Assembly: GCA_030549205.1 (NCBI GenBank)
Contig: JAUKTV010000007.1
Coordinates: 558,001 to 622,000 of the forward strand
DNA from: Apiosordaria backusii
Lineage: Eukaryota; Ascomycota; Sordariomycetes; Sordariales; Lasiosphaeriaceae
DNA: 64,000 nucleotides
Reading direction: 5' to 3'
Every line of letters begins with the position of its first letter. The first letter of the stretch is position 1. The notes beneath the pieces were generated by a model, which saw only the letters and a program-made list of their open reading frames with translations, was not told the DNA's origin and did no database searches. The position numbers and the translations under genes are program-made. This document shows, one piece after another, positions 32,681 to 44,470 of this stretch.

Positions 32681-34003
32681 TTAGGGTAGTTCGCTGCCGA
32701 GAGAATTATCGGGTGACCCGGGAGTCCCGTCCACGACCATGGGCACCCACCGCGGAGGCGTAGCACCGCCCGCCTTTTTCTTTTCCTCTATCCTCTTGCG
32801 CAACCTCTCGTAATATCTCACCTTGTTTGCCATGAACCTCTCGACAGAAAGGGAGCGGGAGAGACGCTTCTTTCTCAATCTTGTCACGGGATACCTCCAC
32901 TGAATGACACTCCCCTCGTCAAGCCCGATCGCCATCAGCCGCCCGTTTTCCCACAAGGCAATATACTCCGTGCCCTCGGAAAATCCAATTCCGTATTTCC
33001 CCATGACCGCAGTCCGCAGTTGTTTGTTTGCCATGGTCTCATCGAATCCCAGACTCGAATCCGCCGCCGTTGAAGTGGCAACCGTTCCATAGGATAATAA
33101 GAGAATATGGCCAAGGTTCTCGCCGTGCTGTTTGATCTCTGGTTGTGCTGGTAGTGGATAGGGAACCGGTAGGTCAAACAACCCAAAACACACCGGCACC
33201 ACCCGTTCCCGCCCGTTCTTAACAAACGTATCAATCCGGTTATACATGTCAAGCTCGTGAGCGGCGCGCCGTTTCCACCAGTAGGTATACCCCTTCGCCA
33301 AAAAAGTATAGCCGTATGGTTCGGAGCAAAATGCCCCAAGCCTGCTGTATGTCGGTTGTCCCGGCATACTTTCCCCGATGCAACGCAGATTTTGATAGTC
33401 GTCTTGTTCTCGCGACAACTGCTCGTTGATGAGAAACTTGAGCTTTATCGCTGAGATGGGGTGTCTTCCGCGTTTTTTCACTTGTTGATGTCTCGCAGCG
33501 TTTGGGCAGCTCATATCCAGCTTCCCGCCTTGCTTCAATCCTAGCAGGCATTCCGGTGTACAAAACTTGGGGAAAGCGTTGTGGTTTTGGGCGCCTGGGA
33601 GTGTCTTTGCCCCAAATGCTGGCCTGTCGTCTTTCCAGTTTTTCAAGATTTCTTCCCGCTTCTTAATCTCTTCTTCCAGATTTTGCTTGCTCACGGTAAT
33701 CTTGTACCAGAATTCGGCTCTTTGTTTCCTGGCTTCGTCGGCTTTTTGTTTCGAGTCCGTTAGTCGCTTCATTTCCTTGCAGCGCTCTTCGGCAGACAGA
33801 AAACATGAGATCTTCATGTACAACCATTGCTCTTTGTATCTCTTGTCGAATTGTCTGTCGCTCTCTTTCTCGGACTTTTGGAGCGCAGTGGTCCAGCTCT
33901 GGAAGTCCTGGCGGGCCTTGACTAAGGCCTCGAGAGTCTTTTCGTGGGCACGCTTGGCTCTTTTGTTGGAGCTTTGCGCGGGATTGCCGCTGGATGCCTT
34001 CAT
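32681..34003 (-). CDS. Pseudokinase-like protein with N-terminal coiled coil
   Basis: The ATG at 34,003 (ACAACATG, MKASSGNPAQ..) gives 440 residues. The open frame further upstream is made of a repeat and has no ATG. Residues about 15-100 are charged and coiled-coil-like. A Cys motif FCTPECLLGLKQGG..CPN..H follows (about 122-147). The rest resembles a fungal protein-kinase-like family: GYTFLAKGY could be the beta-3 lysine and AAHELDMYN the alpha-C glutamate, with VVPVCFGLFDL and LGHILLLSYG after them. Where a kinase would have HxDxxxxN and DFG there is GIGFSEGTEYIALW and AIGLDEG, so catalysis looks lost. I infer a pseudokinase; partner and process are unknown. Confidence 0.6.
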   Translation of the reverse strand: MKASSGNPAQSSNKRAKRAHEKTLEALVKARQDFQSWTTALQKSEKESDRQFDKRYKEQWLYMKISCFLSAEERCKEMKRLTDSKQKADEARKQRAEFWYKITVSKQNLEEEIKKREEILKNWKDDRPAFGAKTLPGAQNHNAFPKFCTPECLLGLKQGGKLDMSCPNAARHQQVKKRGRHPISAIKLKFLINEQLSREQDDYQNLRCIGESMPGQPTYSRLGAFCSEPYGYTFLAKGYTYWWKRRAAHELDMYNRIDTFVKNGRERVVPVCFGLFDLPVPYPLPAQPEIKQHGENLGHILLLSYGTVATSTAADSSLGFDETMANKQLRTAVMGKYGIGFSEGTEYIALWENGRLMAIGLDEGSVIQWRYPVTRLRKKRLSRSLSVERFMANKVRYYERLRKRIEEKKKAGGATPPRWVPMVVDGTPGSPDNSLGSELP

Positions 34004-34035
34004 GTTGTAGGTAGGTGTGGTCGCGGATAGAAGAG

Positions 34036-34130
34036 ATCTTGATTGAAGAGATGTTGGTTGAAGAGACGTTGAAGACACGTCAGTTGAAGAGACGTTGACG
34101 AAGAGACGTTGATTGAAGAGATGTTGATGG
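34036..34130. repeat. TTGAAGAGACG-type tandem repeat before the pseudokinase gene
   Basis: GTTGAAGAGACGT and close variants (TTGATTGAAGAGATG, TTGAAGACACG) recur about six times in the leader of the minus-strand gene, with unit lengths of about 13-19 bp. Confidence 0.7.
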
Positions 34131-34467
34131 AGAGATCAGGCGTGAAGTTAGTAGAAGAGACGAAGAATTAAACTTGCTACCTTTCAAAAGCTAAAATACA
34201 GAACCACATGATCGAAGTGAAACCTTCCTGCTGCCTTGCCCGTGACCCCCGAACACCATCGTGGCGCCTTAAAGTTTTGGCGAATACGTCTGAGCCTTCA
34301 CGCCACAAAACTCAACCCTCGCCGTCGACAATCACATCCAGCGTCAACACTCCCTCACTCTCCTATCTTCCCCCAATATATCACCATCCCCTTCCTCCCA
34401 AAATACCACCCCTTCCCCTTCCCTGACCTCCCCCCCTTCATCCCCGCACCATTTATCCCTTCATCCC
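34131..34467. other. Intergenic between two minus-strand genes
   Basis: C-rich on the plus strand, without a supported gene. It includes the promoter of the pseudokinase gene and the 3' end of the 2EXR gene. Confidence 0.5.
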
Positions 34468-35357
34468 CTAACTCCACCCCCTCAACCTCCTCTGTTCCTC
34501 CTCATCCCCCCCCTCATATACCTCCCCCACCCCCTCCCCTATTTGTTTCTGCATAACCCCCTCCAACCACCCCCTATACCCCTCAAACCCCCCCAACATC
34601 CCCCTCACCTTCACCCTCCCCACCCCCCTCACCCCCTCAAACCCCTTCAACGTCCCCACCCCAACCCCCCCCAAAAAGAACTCTGCCACACCTCCAACGT
34701 CAGCTCCCCCACCCCCGTAAAGCACCGCCTAATCACCTCCCCCTCCCACGGCGGTGGCGAGTCCAGTTTCACTCTCAACCGCCACTTCCTAATCAGTGGT
34801 ATACACACCGCCGGAATCACCGGCTGATTCAACGGCGCTGAAACAAACGGCGACAGAGGAATCGTGATCACCCCCCCTTGAGACGGTGGAGTAAACGGCC
34901 TCCCTTCTGGAGGAGTTGGGGATGGTGCGGGTGTCGGAAGGGAAGGGATAATAAGAGATGGTTTGCTCTGCTGAGATGGGTAAAGAGACGGTTGGGAAGT
35001 CAGAAAAGTGGGGTGGGCGGTGAAGGTGTTTAGCTGGTATAGTAAAGGGAGGGATTCGATGTGGGTTTGGCGGGAGACGTATAATATCGAGGTGTGGATT
35101 TTTGGTTTGGGGGGGGAGAAGGATGATAATGGCGGGGTGGTGGAGCGGTAGGGGGGGGATTCTTCCCCTGATTGAGGGGAGAGGGGGAGGTAGAGGAGGT
35201 GGGAGTAGATTTCTAGGCGGAGTTCGAGGGGGAGGGATAGGAATGATGCTCTTTGTTGTTGTTTTTGGTAGGGGGTGGAGAGGTGGAAGGGGAGGAGGGG
35301 CATTGGTTCTGTTGTGATAACGGCGGTGGTTGTTGTTGTTGTTGTGGTGGTCGCCAT
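34468..35357 (-). CDS. 2EXR-type fungal protein
   Basis: The start at 35,357 is followed by a Thr-rich head (nine consecutive Thr), then SFLSLPLELRLEIYSHLL, an F-box-like helix typical of fungal 2EXR proteins. IHTSILYVSRQTHIESLPLLYQLNTF follows, the usual second block of the family, and later a Pro/Ser-rich middle. The first frame ends at GVGELTLEVWQSSFWGG. The expected end (GVGVGTLKGFEGVRGVGRVKV, GGFEGYRGWLEGVM..) is in the next frame, to 34,468. One extra G in the coding-strand G8 run near 34,665-34,672 joins the two and gives 296 residues (891 nt). Function of the family is not established; protein binding is likely. Confidence 0.65.
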
Positions 35358-37609
35358 TTTGGTGATGAGATGGATAGATGGTGGTGATGTGGTGATGTGG
35401 TGGTGAGATGGTGTAATGTGTGGTGAGATGGTGGTGACGTTGATATACGATCAGATCAGTAATACCTCGCACTTTTCAGGTTTAGGTATCGGAAAATTAA
35501 ACAATCAAAAAGTTACAGTACCACCCTTCTTTACAGTAATCCAGAACTTCAAAGGAAGATCAAAAGAACAAAAAGATTGGCGGCCCGGGCCAGAGTATAT
35601 GACCTCTTGCTAACTGTACCCCTATTCCAACAAAGAACATCATCCAAACTAATACAGTTTTGGAAGCTAAGCGGTGAGCCTCAACCGACCTCACCAGGGC
35701 TTACTTACAACCAGGGGCGTCATCACCCCAGCAGCACCTATTTGGCCCCCATGGCTGCCATGGGGGGAAAGACACAATCCATTTGGTTTTGGTAGGGGGG
35801 TCAGTTAAACGTGGTGGGTTGCTTCGGTGAACTCTGCTCGAATGTGCATCATCGGACCCATCCCCAAAACAAAAGGAACCAGTGGTTTGAATTGACCTCA
35901 GGTTGACCGGGGTGACCGGATTGTATGATCTGGCCGGGCAGCCAACGGAGTTAACCCCGGCAGGTAGTTGTGCTGATTATTGTGGTTATGCATGGATAGA
36001 ATAGGCAGTATTAAACACTGCCAGCTGGACCACTGCCGAGCTGTTCTCGTCTTGGGGACCTTGGTAGGCCCAAGGTTGTGGGCACGGGGTTATGGCGGTG
36101 ACGCTCGGGTGACCTCGACCAGGGGGCAGCAGCGAAGAAACTCTGACCCCCACACATCAGCTTTCTTTCCAGGTTCTGGAAGGAGGGCCGAAGTGCATTC
36201 GTTGATTGGATTCAAACGGACCAATTGGCCTCTTGTTGGATTCCTGATTTGAAGGGAGATTGATATAAGATCAGTGATTCGGACTGATAAAAATGTCAGA
36301 CCGAATCAGGACGGGAGTCGGAGGTAGGCCTGTCGGATGCACCCGACAACAACCAACCCCCGCGCCGCAGACGGCGCATGTAAGACACTCACCCCCGGTC
36401 CCCCGGAAGAGGCCCCGGCAGGTGGCTTCGGTTCAGAATGTTCTAAACAACCCCGGCCTCGACCCCGGCCCATCATCAACAACTGTTGTTGTCCATGCTT
36501 GTGAACAACTCCTAGACCGCCACGACAGCAACAGCATGTGATACTATTGCCTGGGGTGCAGCAGCCATGTACATACCTAACCGATCTGTTTCAAGTAGAA
36601 CTTGCAGCATCGAGCTGCATGGCACAAGACACCTACCTACCAGCCAGCCATCCATCCAATCCAATCCATCATCTATTATCACCCTCTCATCCAAAGAAAT
36701 CACTCCAGAATGGGATGATCAGATGAACTTTCATATGCGTGACCGCCCGTTTTTCATCTGTCTGTCTGGCTCTAATTCTCTTTATCTTTCTAATCAGTAG
36801 TCTGTCAGTTGTATCGTCTACAATGTATACGTATGACCACCAACTCCAAACCAAACAAGCCGGATCTAGGTCTAGCAAGCCTTCCATCTATTTTCAGTCT
36901 TTCCTCCCCATCTTCTCAGCAAATAACAAGCGACCAGGTATTTTTCATTCATCTCATACACGAAATAGCCAAACGCAACGACACTTCAGAAGCGCGCGCA
37001 AAAGTTATCAACTAGAAAACATAACAAGATAGAGAAGAAAAAAAATACATAAGAAAATATGAATTTTGTTGCCGCCGCCCAAGTGAGTAAAAACAACCCC
37101 AGAAACGCCCTGCCGCCTACCCTGCCAGCCAGCCTGCCGCTGCCGACCATGAAAAAGAATAAAATGCAATGCAAAAAGATGCGGTTGTTCGTTTTTTCTG
37201 CGACTCCCCCCTCAGGCTCAATACGGGTGGCCGGCTCTTTGTTCAACACCCCGCGGGGAATGACGGCAGATGGTAGGTAGTGATAGCCCTCCCGATCTCA
37301 AGTCGACTCGTGGAACAAATTGAGGGAACATGTCCACCACCATACATCATCACAAGGAGTGAGTGATGATGTCTGTGTTGTAAGCCGTCGAGTGTGGATC
37401 CAACCTGGAGCGGAATGGGTAAGGTGAGGTGGACAGGACCTCCGATCCCCATTGCCGGACTCTCCACCCACTCCCCCATTGCCGAAAGGCCGTCCATCCA
37501 CCCGCCCGCATCCTTCGCGTTTATAAACAACGAGCCGGCCGAAACTTAATACCACCCTACCAAGCCACCCATTATACTCCCGTTTCTCCCATTCTTTTCC
37601 TCTTTTTGT
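35358..37609. other. Intergenic, no protein gene seen
   Basis: About 2.25 kb. Weak 5S rRNA-like text lies at 35,595-35,680 (see findings). CCCCGGC phrases recur between 35,950 and 36,470, and CCATCCAATC-type short repeats lie near 36,650. No frame with domain features. Confidence 0.55.
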
Positions 37610-39796
37610 TTAGGCACTCTTTACCGGATTCTTCATCCATCCAGGCAGTGTTTGCCAACCCTTCGCCCCCAATCCCAACGGCGCCCTCCCAAAGTTCTCA
37701 TCCAAATCCAGCAGAATCTTCAGCGCGTTCCTCGACCGGTAAAATGGGCTGTCTGGGTGCTTCTCCTTGAGCGTCTGCACCACCTCCGCGACGCCGGTCG
37801 CCACCTCCGCCTTGTCCTTACCCGGGAACGGGAGAGCAGTCTGCAAAAACTCGTACGCCGCAAGCGTGAAACCGAACTGCGGTGACGACCGCATGATTCT
37901 CGCCGGACCGCCCTTGAAGAAAGCCCGGAATCCTTCCTCCTTCCAGATGGTCTTGGCAGCGTGACGCAGGCCAGTGTACTGGGTATCGCCCTTGCGAGCT
38001 TCGACCTGGAGACGGGTCTTGATGACGTCGCAGGGCGTGGTGAGATAGGCAGCGGGCATACCGGCGATGGCACCGGCGGTGAGGAGCTGGAGGATGCCCA
38101 GCTTCTTGGTCTGCGACTCGCCGAAGAGGTCCTTCTTCAGGTGGGAGTATGTGGGGAAGTAGATGGCAGAAAATGGCACATCGCGCAGCAAGCAGGCAGA
38201 GGCGCCCTTGTACAGACCGACGAGACCGAGGTTGCGGATGATCCACATGGCAGAACGTCTTGGGGCGCCCTCGACGCTCTTGGCGACCTCGCCCTGAACC
38301 TGAAGACGAATCTTGACAATCTCCAGAGGGTTGGTGAAAACGACCTGGCAACCACCGGCAGCACCACCAGCGATGACCTCGTGGCCCCACCAGATCTGTT
38401 TATCCTTGGTGGTGAACCAACCGCGAACGAGGTCGTTGACGGTCAGCTTGATGGCCTTTTCTGGGGCGACACCGACCAGTTGTGGGAGGACACCAGAGTA
38501 CAGACCCCGGAAACCCTCGTTGCGAACAACCTTCTTGAAGCAGTCAATCGAGTTGTTGTATAACCTTTGGCCCACGTTGGCGCCTCTTTGGTTCTGCATG
38601 CGGGTCTTGACAAGATCAATGGGGTACACCATGAAGGCACCGAAAGCACCAGCGATACTGCCGAGAGCGAAACCATAAGCAGACTCGAGACCTTGGGACA
38701 GGAACCTTTGGCCGGCCGATCTGGTGACATCTTTAACAAGACGGGCAGCATCCTCGTCCTGTTGTCTACTCCTCCATGATGGGTCAAGAACCTTCTTGAA
38801 ATCCTTGAGACCGAGACGACCGGATGGCTCGTCGAGGCTGGCAAAGTGGAAAAGAATATCGGCCTCCATTGGGGTGAACAGTGAGAAACGGGTGATCTTG
38901 GCGGCCTGGTTGAGGAATTCCGTCCTGGTAATCTTGCCATCGGTGCTCTTGGCGCAAGCACGGCGGATGATGAGTTCTACAAGATCCATCTCGTGGATCA
39001 TGTTCTGGAACGCCCGGACGTTGGCGTAAGAAATCTTGCTGCCCTGAGAAATGTTGCAGAGGGTGCTGAGGTTGTCAAGAAGGTAATCCGACAGCTTGTG
39101 CTTGGACGTCTCCTTGATAATGCGCTCAAACTCTTCAGGCTCGATGTACCCATCGCCGTCCTTATCCAGATGCTGGAAAGCCTGGCGGACACGCTCACCC
39201 TGCAGACCCCGCAGCATCTGGGAGAACTGCTGGTAATCCATGCTATGCCTCGCCTTGCTGCCAATGTAAAGCTTCGCCCAGTCGCAATCCCAGTTGAATG
39301 GGATGCTATCCGGTCCCTTGTTCAGCTCGTAGAGTCTGCGAAAGTCCTCGTACTTGACCTTCCCGAGGCGCTCAATGTCGAAGAGGCGGAAGGCGATCTC
39401 ATATTCGGCGTCGGGCTTGGTGAGGAGGTTCTCAAAGTAGCCCCAGTCGGCGAGGGTTACCGTGCCCTTGTTTGATCGGTCGGCAACATTGAACAGGATC
39501 GAGTACTGTTCCCGCTTGATTTTGTGCTATTTATATAAAAGATTATATGTCAGAAAAGAAGATCAAGAACAAGAATGCGCCGGCCGGGCGCAGAGAGAAT
39601 GACTCACGTAATCCTCAGAAGGAGGGGCAACGGCGTCGATAAACTGCTCGGGGCCGAGGAAGAGCTCGCCAGTCTCGTTGTCCTTGATGGCATGGCGGGT
39701 GAAGCGCGCCTTGGTCTGAGCCGAGAGCTGTTGTGGTTCTGTCGACCCAACCAGCGTCTCCTTGACGGCCTCCTTCACGACGGCGACCTTGGACAT
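37610..39796 (-). CDS. agc1: Mitochondrial aspartate/glutamate carrier with EF-hands
   Basis: Exon 1 is 39,608-39,796 (63 residues). The intron is 39,527-39,607 (81 nt, GTGAGT..AATAG). Exon 2 is 37,610-39,526; 701 residues in all. The N-terminal half has EF-hand calcium sites, one clear (DKDGDGYIEPEEF), as in aralar/citrin. The C-terminal half has three mitochondrial carrier repeats, each with the PX[DE]XX[KR] signature: PIDLVKTRMQ, PLEIVKIRLQ and PCDVIKTRLQ. The family sits in the inner mitochondrial membrane and exchanges aspartate for glutamate in the malate-aspartate shuttle. The EF-hand part is well kept here, but whether calcium regulates it cannot be read from the sequence. The gene is intact. 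Confidence 0.95.
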
Positions 39797-42126
39797 GTTG
39801 TGGCTCTTTGAAGCAATGACTCCGGTTTATGTGTCAAAAGGTCTAGTCTAGTGCGTGTTTGCGAAACGAAGGATTGTGGTCAGCAAAGCACCAACGAGCA
39901 TTCAAGCCGTTAACGCCGTTGTCGCAATCAGCCTAGTGGGTCGCAAGAGGGCTGGCGCCGAAGTTGAGTCAATTTGCGCGCTGGCAAAAGACGTTTGGAC
40001 GTTGTTTTCCGTGCGCAAAGAAATTGCGAGGAAGAGAGAGAGTAGAGAAGTCGTCGAGAAAGAGAAAAAAAAAAAAAAAGGATCGAGACTTGTGTCACGC
40101 GAGGAGGGGGGCTTGGTTGGGGCGCGTGGAAAGTGGGAAAGTTTTCTCTTGAGAGTTTGTTGCAACTTTTCTGACTCAAGCCTTCCAATGCGCAACAAAG
40201 TGTCGACAACAAAGTGTCGGATGACTGGCCCAAGCACGAAGAAGGGGGAGGGGCTGGATGGCAGAAAGAGGAGGGATGTGGGTTGGAGTGCCGAACCGGA
40301 GAAGACGGGGTCAGGGTCTTGTGGAAGAGTGGATCACACAAGAGTCTGGGGGATATTTGCTCGAGACGAGGTACAATAAAAAAAAAAAAGATCACAGAAA
40401 TTCCGAGCCTTCCTCACAAAAAATGTGAAGTTGCTCTCTTTTTTTTTTCCTCAATTCTCCACCACCTGACCAATCCTAACCAGCAATTCAGAGGTTACAG
40501 TGGGGGTTCTCCCAGTCTTGGCAGCGGGCATCTCCAGTTACACAATAGCCGAGAGGAATTGGCTCGGCAGCGCGGGAGGCGCCTCCGATCTACGCCGTTC
40601 TGGACTCCTATCCAAGCCGAAAAGACATCCGTCAACTCCGAGGCTGAGGGCTCCTAGCTCCATACCTATCAAGTGGTTGCTCTGATACTCATTTTACATC
40701 GAGGCTCGTGACCATCGTCTGAAGAATATCTAATTTGTACCATCTCTGACAAGAAAACGCCACGTCGATCAACCTTGCCTCAACCAAGATTTGCAACCCG
40801 GGTTCTGTCAGGGACAAAAAAAGCTTAAATTCCGAGATCTGCACCAGCGTTTCAATGACAGGACATTGACAGCACTGACAGGCAACCCCTTTCCCTCCGT
40901 CAAAGTCATCTCTTCTCCTGCTTTATAGAACATTTATTTGTTTCTAGAAGACATCTGATGTTCATGCCTAGGTAGAATGTTGTCACGACCTGAAGAGATT
41001 TCCCACTAGTATCATGAGGTCATCAACTGATCTTCAACATACATCATCACTTTATGCAAGATCATGTTTCAAGATCCAGTCGCAAACATGCATAAACACA
41101 TCACACGTTGAGAAACCTTTTGTCTACCATTGTCTATTGGTGTGAAATAACTTCGTCTGCAAGCAGCCCCAGGTGCCGCCGCCGTTGACATGATGCCTGC
41201 CTACTATTTGTTTCTCATCTCCTTTGAAGAAGAGAAAAAATAAAGAAATGTATCCGCCGCCAGCCGCCAGCTTTAACCTAGAGCAAAGATATTATAATTT
41301 ATACATGTAGCCCTCTAGAAACCATGCGTAGAGGCACACACATTCCCGTAAACCCATTTCCCAGTTCCGTACCGTAAAAGACGCCGTGCTTGCAGCCTCC
41401 CAATCTCTTGGGTGCCACAGGGATATCATTCCATACCGCCTCCAGATGTTTGACCTGGCCCGAAAAAACTAAAACCTCTCGCCCCAATGCCATATATGTC
41501 CCCTCAACGCCATGTAAAGAGCCATGCTTGCTCAACACAGCTCCGGTGGAAAGGGTGCTTGTTGCTTGCAATCGGCAAAAAAACGGTATCGACAATGAAA
41601 AGGAAATCGCGCAAAGAAAAAAAAGGTATCGTAAGGCATTCGTCACATCGTGAGAGGCGAATTGTTGTTGACTTTTTGTTGTCGTAAAAACATGTGCATC
41701 GATCCTGGAAGTCCCAGTAACCAAGACGCGGTGCTTCGCGATACCTATGCATGATGATGCATTGAAAAGCGAGTCGTGCGACGAGTGCCTGGAAAGTCCG
41801 ATGCGAGAATAAAAGCAGTGAAAAAGAGAAAAAAAAAAAAAAAAAAAGAAAATTGTTGGTAGTAGTCGGCAGCAAAAGCAAACAAATCTCTGCTACAGTT
41901 TTTTCGTGCTTGTCGAGTTGAGGTACATCCCAAAAGACGCTCGCTGGCCCAGAAAAGGTAAAGCACCGGAGCAGCAAGGTGATCAAAAAAAGAGAGATCC
42001 ATGCTCGGCTGTGGTGCTGGCAACTGTTTCTAGCAAGTACATGCCGGAAGTTGTCGCAAAGATGAACAAGTACATCGAAGTAAAAGCGTATCAACGTGGT
42101 TTCTGGGTGCAAGCGAGGTCTGGGAC
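39797..42126. other. Intergenic between cyclin B and the carrier gene
   Basis: No gene seen. Poly-A/T runs lie at about 40,067, 40,378, 40,439 and 41,829. The region should hold the carrier promoter at its left end and the cyclin 3' UTR at its right end. Confidence 0.6.
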
Positions 42127-44470
42127 TTAAGCCTCAAGTGCAACGAGCGAGTGGTGGTTCGCGCGGAACGCCTCCGCCTCGGAGCCGGATGAGTTCGCAG
42201 CCTCAGCCATGGCGTTGTAGAGGTAGGACAGCGTCACACCACGAAGCATCTTGCTCTCAACAAAGGTCGAGGCATTCTTGTACTTGGGGGACGAGTACTT
42301 GTCGTAGACGGCGCTGTGGTGCTTGCGGGGCTCCCGGCAGCACTCAAACATCATGTTGATGAGAGGCTTGAGTTGGCTCAGGGTGTAACCAGAATAGTGA
42401 ACGTGGGAAAGGGTCTGGGAATCATTAGCGTCTGAACATAACTAACATAAAAAAAATAAAATAAAAAAAAGGAAAACTTACCCAATCGCCCTTCTCAAGA
42501 AACATGCGAGAGATGCAGTGGGCACCGGCGGCAATGTAGCTGGCAGGGCTGCCAACAAAGCGCTCGTCCATGATGGTGATCTCCAAAAAGTACTTGGCAA
42601 GAGTGCGAGTCTCCAGCTCGTAATCATCAGCCTTGCTAATGCGACGCAGGAAGCTCATGGGACCAGGCCAGCCAAGCTCAAACTGCAGCATACTAAGCAT
42701 GAAGCGCTCCGCCTTGAGAATCTCGTCCACGTTGTAGCCAGAGTCCACCATGTACACAATTTCCTGAACTGATGGGCAGTTGATTTCCTCATACTTTGCC
42801 GCGACGAAAAGGGCAGTGGCGCCAACAAGCTGAAGCTTGCCGAGCGAGACAATCTTGACCGAGAGGAAGCGGTCAATGTAGTTGACCGTGAGAAACAGCG
42901 TCTCGGGGAGCAGGCAAAACCGGTGGTGTACCTGAACCAACCAGTCCATGAGAACCGCGCGCATCGACCACTGGATCTCGGTCTGGTTATCCATGTAGTG
43001 AGGGTTGGGGACCATTGAATCCTGTCATAAACTGTTAGTACAATGACCAATGGAATTCCTCACGGTGACAAACATACCTCAAGCTGTCTCATGTAGGCAA
43101 AAATCTCTTCGCCATATTCAGCCACCATGCTCACGTCCCAAGCTTCCTCTTCAATCTCCTCCTCGGTCTGGGTCGAAAGAACCCAGTCCTTGGCAATGGC
43201 AAGCTCTGTCTGAGCATGGACTGTGACGACGGGAGCGACCATAGTGGTTGGGCCGCCTGTGGTGTTATCACCATGGGACCGATACGAGTGAGCCGTGGTG
43301 TAGCCCTGGTCCTCGTAAACACCTGAGTGATCTTCATCCTCATCCGAATACTCATCCTCCTCAGAGGCAAGGGGAGCAGCGGGGAGGGCCTTGGTGGGGT
43401 GGGAAATGTGGGAGCGGGCCGTGATGGAGACGGCAACCTCGGACTCGAGCTCAACAAGCTCACGGCTCGAAGTGGTGGCAGGGTCATACGACAGCTGTTC
43501 CACGGCGTCCTCGTAAGCCGCCTCGGTAACGTTGTCGTCGAAATCGCTCTCCTCGTCGAACTCAACAAGCTTCTCGGTCTTGGCCACAAAGTTGGTCTGG
43601 GTCTGCTTCTGGGTAGTCTGCTCGGCCTTCAGGGCTGGCTGACTCTTGTACTGACGTGGGCGCTTAATCTGCTTGTCAACCAAGGCGACCAAATCGTCGA
43701 CAGCGCTACCAACCTCGACACGACCAGCAACATCTTGTTCGTTGTTGTCCCTGTAGATCATGGTGGGCTTGATGTTTCTGGGAACACCGTTCTTGAGAGG
43801 AGGTTGGGCAAGGGCGCCGACGGGACGTTGCTGGTTGAGGCTGTTGGCGTTACGAACGGCGGGCCTTGTGGCGTTGATCGGAGCCACGTTGTAGGACTTT
43901 GCAACCTGAGCAGGCGCAATCTGCCGATTCTCCTTCTCGTCGGCGCGAACCACCTCGCCCACGACAACGGGAGCGGCAGGACCAACGACCGACTTGGCGC
44001 GAGCGCGGAAGGCCTTACCGACCGGCTCATCAGCCAAGGGACGATTGGTGTTGCTTAGGTCGTGGAGAATCGACCGCTTGGGAGGGGCGTTGAGGGCGCC
44101 CGTATTCGCCATGGTCTTGACGTTGCCGACCGACTTGTTTCGCTGGTGCAAGGACGGCTTGCCGGGAAGAATATTCTCGTTGCTATGGGCGGCCTGGTAG
44201 CCGCGCAGAGGGCGCTGAGGCTGTTCGGGGAGAGAAGTTGGTCAGTTTGGCTTTCTTCAATATTTCGCAGAATGATCCGGGCCACGGAACGGCTCGGACT
44301 GGGCGATTTGTGACGAGGGATGGGGCAGGAAGATTTCCACTGGAGTAAGTGGTGTATGGAGGGGAAAAAGGGTGGGGGCTCGCAGACTTGCGACCAACGA
44401 TGGGACGCCAGAGGGTAGATAGTGAATGTGGGGAGGAGTTCTGGGCAGGACAACATACCTTGGCGTCCAT
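42127..44470 (-). CDS. G2/mitotic B-type cyclin
   Basis: Four exons: 44,459-44,470 (only MDAK), 43,078-44,220, 42,482-43,021 and 42,127-42,414. Introns are 238, 56 and 67 nt, all GT..AG and phase 0; 660 residues. A destruction box RSILHDLSN lies near residue 49 for APC/C-mediated degradation. The cyclin box contains MRAVLMDWLVQVH, FLTVNYIDRFLSV and GATALFVAAKYEEI, then the C-terminal cyclin fold (LAKYFLEITIMDERF, SYIAAGAHCISRMF). Known role: partner of Cdk1 for entry into mitosis. The N-terminal half is long and disordered, with acidic patches. The small first exon behind a 238-nt intron is an uncommon start and rests on the clean ATG-GTATGT boundary. Confidence 0.95.

Noticed and set aside
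34004..34078. N-terminal extension of the pseudokinase-like protein
   Set aside because: The added residues come from a leader repeat and no ATG is available; the first ATG is at 34,003.
37961..38563. 200-codon plus-strand frame
   Set aside because: It is antisense to the carrier gene and explained by its codon usage.
43327..44058. 243-codon plus-strand frame
   Set aside because: It is antisense to cyclin B exon 2.
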